Of a stretch of 64,000 nt of DNA, positions 60,921-64,000 are shown piece after piece (the stretch's first letter is position 1; each line of letters begins with the position of its first letter). Both the position numbers and the translations under genes were made by a program. Source of the DNA: Rhizorhabdus sp049889055 (GTDB lineage: Bacteria > Pseudomonadota > Alphaproteobacteria > Sphingomonadales > Sphingomonadaceae); contig NZ_JBLTWO010000001.1 in the NCBI RefSeq assembly GCF_049889055.1, forward strand, positions 682,001-746,000. The letters run 5' to 3'. Under the pieces are notes generated by a model. The model was not told the origin of the DNA and did not search any database. It saw only the letters and a program-made list of their open reading frames with translations.

Positions 60921-62240
60921 TCATGGCAGCAACGGCCCCCAGGCCGGGTCCGACCCGTCGAGCGGGGTCGGGATTGGGCGTTCGTTGACGCCGGTCAGGT
61001 CGACCGACCAGAGATCGGCCTTGCCCGACCCCTGCGCGGTACGGAAGAACATGATCACGCGGCCGTTGGGCGACCAGCTCGGGCCTTCGTCCTGCCAGCC
61101 ATTGGTCAGGATCTTCTCGCCCGAACCATCGATGTTCATGACACCGACATTGAAGCCCCCGCCGATCCGCGTGAAGGCGATCAGGTCGCCACGCGGGCTC
61201 CATGCGGCGCTGCCATAGCGGCCCGAACCGAAGCTGATCCGGTTCTGGCTCGAGCCGTCGGCGTTCATCACATAGAGCTGCTGGGTGCCCGAACGATCGC
61301 TTTCGAACACGATCTTCGACCCATCAGGCGAATAGCTGGCGCCGGTGTCGATGCCGGGCGAAGTCGTCAGCCGCTGTGGCGTGCCGCCGGTGCTGGCCAC
61401 GCGATAGATGTCGGTGTTGCCGCCGACCGCCATCGAGAAGACGATATAGCGGCCATCGGGCGAGAAGCGTGGCGAAAAGGTCATGTTCGGCTGATCGACG
61501 ACCAGCCGCTGCGAGCCCGAGCCGATGTCGTACACGTAAACGCGGGCGCGATTGTTGGTGTAGGACATATAGGTGATCGTCTGCTGGTTCGGCGCGAAGC
61601 GCGGCGTCAGAACGATCGACTGCCCGTTGGTCAGGAAGCGGTGGTTGGCGCCATCTTGGTCCATGATCGCCAGACGCTTGATGCGGTTGGTCTTGGGTCC
61701 TGTCTCCGAGACATAGACGACGCGGCTGTCGAAATAGGGGCCTTCGCCGGTCAGGCGGGTATAGACCTGATCGGCGCATTTGTGTGCGGCACGGCGCCAC
61801 TGGCCCGGCTGCACGACGAAGCCCTGCCGCGTCAGTTCGCTGCGCGCCAGAACGTCATAGAGGTAACAGCCGACCGTTAGCGTCCCGTCGCCATTGGCCT
61901 GAACGAAGCCCTGGACCAGCGCCTGCGCGCCGCTTTGGGTCCAGAACATATAATCGGGCGCGGTTACCTGCGGGTGGGTAACGGTCTGCATCGCGCTCTT
62001 CGGCAGCGGGCTGAACAGGCCGCTATTCTTGAGATCGGCGGTGACCACCTCGGCGACGCGCTGGCCGAGGGCTGCGGTGTCGCCGGCAGGGGTGTTCGCG
62101 ACCGCCGGGGTCGGCATGCCGGGCACCGCAATCGGCATGGGCTGCGCGATGCCGCCGGTGATGTCGACCTCGAGCTGTGCGGCAGCGGGCGACGCCGCCA
62201 GCGTCAAGCTCAACAGGGACAGGGCAAGGCCAAAGCGCAT
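60921..62240 (-). CDS. tolB: Tol-Pal system protein TolB
   Basis: 439 aa from ATG 62240, with a signal peptide (ALSLLSLTLAASPAAAQ). The N-terminal domain is followed by the WD/PD40 propeller: repeats such as SPRFSPDGRYIVFSM, GASYSPDGSKIVFESDRSGT and PSWSPNGRVIMFFRT. The open frame continues upstream, overlapping tolA, but the signal peptide sets the start. It sits in the periplasm between Pal and TolA. Confidence 0.97.
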   Translation of the reverse strand: MRFGLALSLLSLTLAASPAAAQLEVDITGGIAQPMPIAVPGMPTPAVANTPAGDTAALGQRVAEVVTADLKNSGLFSPLPKSAMQTVTHPQVTAPDYMFWTQSGAQALVQGFVQANGDGTLTVGCYLYDVLARSELTRQGFVVQPGQWRRAAHKCADQVYTRLTGEGPYFDSRVVYVSETGPKTNRIKRLAIMDQDGANHRFLTNGQSIVLTPRFAPNQQTITYMSYTNNRARVYVYDIGSGSQRLVVDQPNMTFSPRFSPDGRYIVFSMAVGGNTDIYRVASTGGTPQRLTTSPGIDTGASYSPDGSKIVFESDRSGTQQLYVMNADGSSQNRISFGSGRYGSAAWSPRGDLIAFTRIGGGFNVGVMNIDGSGEKILTNGWQDEGPSWSPNGRVIMFFRTAQGSGKADLWSVDLTGVNERPIPTPLDGSDPAWGPLLP

Positions 62241-62308
62241 TCTCGTCTCCTTCGCCCCGCTCGGGGCATGCTGCCCAAAGCGGGGGCAATAGTCAAAAAA
62301 CCGGCCCA

Positions 62309-63166
62309 TCAGTTCATCTGCGCCGGGCGGAAGGTGAAGTTCACATCTTCCCAGCCACCCTCGTACAGGTCGGGCGGAAGCTTGTACGGGGCGCAACGCT
62401 GCAACGCCCGGGTGGCGGCTTCGTTCATCTGCCGCACATAGGGCTGGTTGGTGGGCGTCACACCGAGATTGCCGATCACCTCGGGCGCGACCGCGATCGA
62501 GCCGTCCGGCTTGAAGCGCAGCCGCACGCGGGTGACGATGCTGGCGGTGTCGGCGCCGCCGGCCGGGATGGTGTAGCAGGGCTTCACCTGGCTCGCGATC
62601 AGGGCGACGAGGCCGTTCATCGCGATCGGGCTGATCGCGGCAGCGCGCGGCGCGGCGCCCTTGCCGGCCGACTTCTCGACCGGGATGCCCTTGAGGAAGT
62701 CGGTACCGAGCGAGGTGGCCTTCGGCTTGGGCTTCGCGGGGGCGGGCGTTGCCTTCGCTGCTGGCGCGGGCGCGGCTTTCGCCGGGGTCGGGGGCGTCTT
62801 CTCGGCCGGCTTCGGCGTGGGCGCAGGCGCGGGCTTGGGGGGAGCCGGCTTGAGGGCAGGCTTCGGGGTCGGCGCGGGCTTGGGCGGCGTCGGCGGAGCG
62901 GGCTCGGGCTTGGCGGGCGCCGGCGTCGGCTCGGGCGGTGTCTCCTCGACCGGGCCCAGCTCGGGCGCCTGCGCGGCCTGCGGCGGCTCCTTCGAGATTT
63001 CGGGCGCAGCCGAGACGAGCCCGGCCTTGTCGACCAGCATCACGTCCATCGGCTCGCTGAGCTTGGGCATCTGCCGCACGCTCATCAGGTTCAGCGACAG
63101 CAGCGCGAGCAGGCCGACATGGCCCGCGATCGACAGCCCCAGCCCTGCACCCTCGGACCGCTTCAT
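62309..63166 (-). CDS. tolA: TolA-like envelope protein
   Basis: 285 aa. An N-terminal membrane helix (AGHVGLLALLSLNLM) is followed by a long Pro/Ala/Lys-rich rod with PAPTPKP-type repeats and a C-terminal TolA-like domain (QVKPCYTIPAGGADTASIVT). It transmits proton-motive force from TolQR to TolB/Pal. It lies 2 bp downstream of tolR. The rod is Pro-rich rather than the Ala/Lys helix of E. coli TolA. Confidence 0.85.
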   Translation of the reverse strand: MKRSEGAGLGLSIAGHVGLLALLSLNLMSVRQMPKLSEPMDVMLVDKAGLVSAAPEISKEPPQAAQAPELGPVEETPPEPTPAPAKPEPAPPTPPKPAPTPKPALKPAPPKPAPAPTPKPAEKTPPTPAKAAPAPAAKATPAPAKPKPKATSLGTDFLKGIPVEKSAGKGAAPRAAAISPIAMNGLVALIASQVKPCYTIPAGGADTASIVTRVRLRFKPDGSIAVAPEVIGNLGVTPTNQPYVRQMNEAATRALQRCAPYKLPPDLYEGGWEDVNFTFRPAQMN

Positions 63167-63168
63167 TC

Positions 63169-63669
63169 TCAGGGCACCGCCGGCTCGGGAACTTCGTCCC
63201 CGTCGACGCGACCGCCCGCCTGCGGACCGGCCGCCTCGCCCTCGCCCAGCGTAACCAGCGCGACGCGGTTGAGGCCCGCATGGTTGAGCGCGCCCATCAC
63301 GGCCATCACGCGGCCATAATCGAGCGCGCGGTCGGCCCGCAGGAAGATTTGCGGGCTGTCCTTGCCCTTGCCCGATTTGGCGGCGATTTCGGCGAACTGG
63401 GCTTCCATCGCCGCGATCTGGATCTCTCGATCGTCGAGATAGACGCGGCCGTCCTTGTCGATCGACAGCTGGATCGGCTTCTTGTCCTGATCGAGCGCGC
63501 CGGCCGAGCTTTCGGGCAGGTCGACGGGCACGCCCGCGAGCAGCAGCGGCGCGGTCACCATGAAGATGATCAGCAGCACCAGCATCACGTCGACGAGCGG
63601 CGTGACGTTGATCTCCGCCATCGGCGCGCGCCGGCCGCCGCGTCCGGAAACGGGACCGCCCATGCCCAT
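63169..63669 (-). CDS. tolR: Tol-Pal system proton channel subunit TolR
   Basis: 166 aa from ATG 63669, overlapping the tolQ stop (ATGA). MAEINVTPLVDVMLVLLIIFMVT is the single membrane helix with the proton-path Asp, followed by a periplasmic ExbD-like domain (QIFLRADRALDYGRVMAVMGAL). It forms the motor with TolQ. Confidence 0.94.
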   Translation of the reverse strand: MGMGGPVSGRGGRRAPMAEINVTPLVDVMLVLLIIFMVTAPLLLAGVPVDLPESSAGALDQDKKPIQLSIDKDGRVYLDDREIQIAAMEAQFAEIAAKSGKGKDSPQIFLRADRALDYGRVMAVMGALNHAGLNRVALVTLGEGEAAGPQAGGRVDGDEVPEPAVP

Positions 63670-64000
63670 CAGAGGCGCTCCAGTTCCCGGCTGAGGGTCA
63701 TGTGGATCGCATCGCCGAAGCGGTGGAGCTGGCCCTCGATCTTGGACACCGTATGGAGAAGCCGGTTATAGGCGATGACCGCCGGGATCGCGGCGAACAG
63801 GCCCAGCGCGGTCGCGAACAGTGCCTCGGCGATGCCGGGCGCGACGACGCCGAGCGAGGTGTTCTGCGACGCCGCGATGTCGGTGAAGCTGCGCATGATC
63901 CCCCAGACTGTGCCGAACAGCCCGACGAAGGGCGCGACCGAACCGACGGTGGCGAGGATGTTCAGCCGATCCGACAGCCGATCGATCTCGTTACCGGCCG
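63669..64000 (-). CDS. tolQ: Tol-Pal system protein TolQ, C-terminal part
   Basis: The last 110 codons are visible; the start lies beyond the window end. The ExbB/TolQ signatures are LATVGSVAPFVGLFGTVWGI and the segment VAPGIAEALFATALGLFAAIPAVIAYN. It is the multi-helix subunit of the TolQR proton channel. It overlaps tolR by four bases. Confidence 0.95.
   Translation of the reverse strand, partial: AGNEIDRLSDRLNILATVGSVAPFVGLFGTVWGIMRSFTDIAASQNTSLGVVAPGIAEALFATALGLFAAIPAVIAYNRLLHTVSKIEGQLHRFGDAIHMTLSRELERL

Overview
The window looks like the chromosome of a sphingomonad (Alphaproteobacteria, Sphingomonas/Rhizorhabdus/Sphingobium type). Support: high GC, abundant TonB receptors and Rieske oxygenases, the aroA-cmk-rpsA block, a tolQ-R-A-B-pal block, COQ9 and FYDLN-acid proteins. 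No 16S gene is present, so the genus is an inference.

Layout. 0-6.5 kb: end of riboflavin synthase, an HTH-RibB-X fusion, ribH, a DMT exporter, COQ9, feoAB with a Fur-box-like site, and ssb. 6.6-9.4 kb: KpsC-like and KpsS-like capsule Kdo transferases. 9.4-14.6 kb: GNAT, rpsA, cmk, aroA, a FYDLN-acid protein and tRNA-Ala(GGC). 14.8-16 kb: an AT-rich two-TM coiled-coil protein next to the tRNA.

17.2-21.8 kb and 30-36.9 kb: two paralogous RiPP clusters that I read as lasso-peptide loci. Each has a short precursor with a WxxP leader motif, Thr at -2, Ala/Gly at core position 1, Asp/Glu at core position 8 and a C-terminal Ser. Each also has an asparagine-synthase-like cyclase lacking the glutaminase Cys, a PqqD-type recognition protein, a sulfotransferase and a JmjC/cupin oxygenase. 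The second adds an HPr-kinase-like protein and an ATP-grasp protein. Neither encodes a recognisable B2 leader protease. This is the most interesting system in the window.

22-30 kb: GST, Rieske oxygenase, EthD protein, SnoaL-like protein, TonB receptor and M14 peptidase. 36.9-43.8 kb: a decaprenylphosphoryl-arabinose-type pathway (HAD-UbiA fusion, DprE1, DprE2) with two polytopic membrane proteins and GtrA. 43.8-48 kb: a DUF2946-like protein, TonB receptor and PepSY protein, probably metal uptake. 48-57.5 kb: a catabolic block (thioesterase, MaoC, azoreductase-like protein, Rieske ferredoxin, acyl-CoA dehydrogenase, Rieske oxygenase, TIM-barrel, two VOC proteins, three SDRs). Its divergent promoters carry an operator-like motif (AAAACAnnCATGnnTG) that also occurs ahead of the 22.9 kb Rieske gene. 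57.5-64 kb: DUF1345, SMR transporter, exonuclease, pstS and the Tol-Pal block, cut by the window end inside tolQ.
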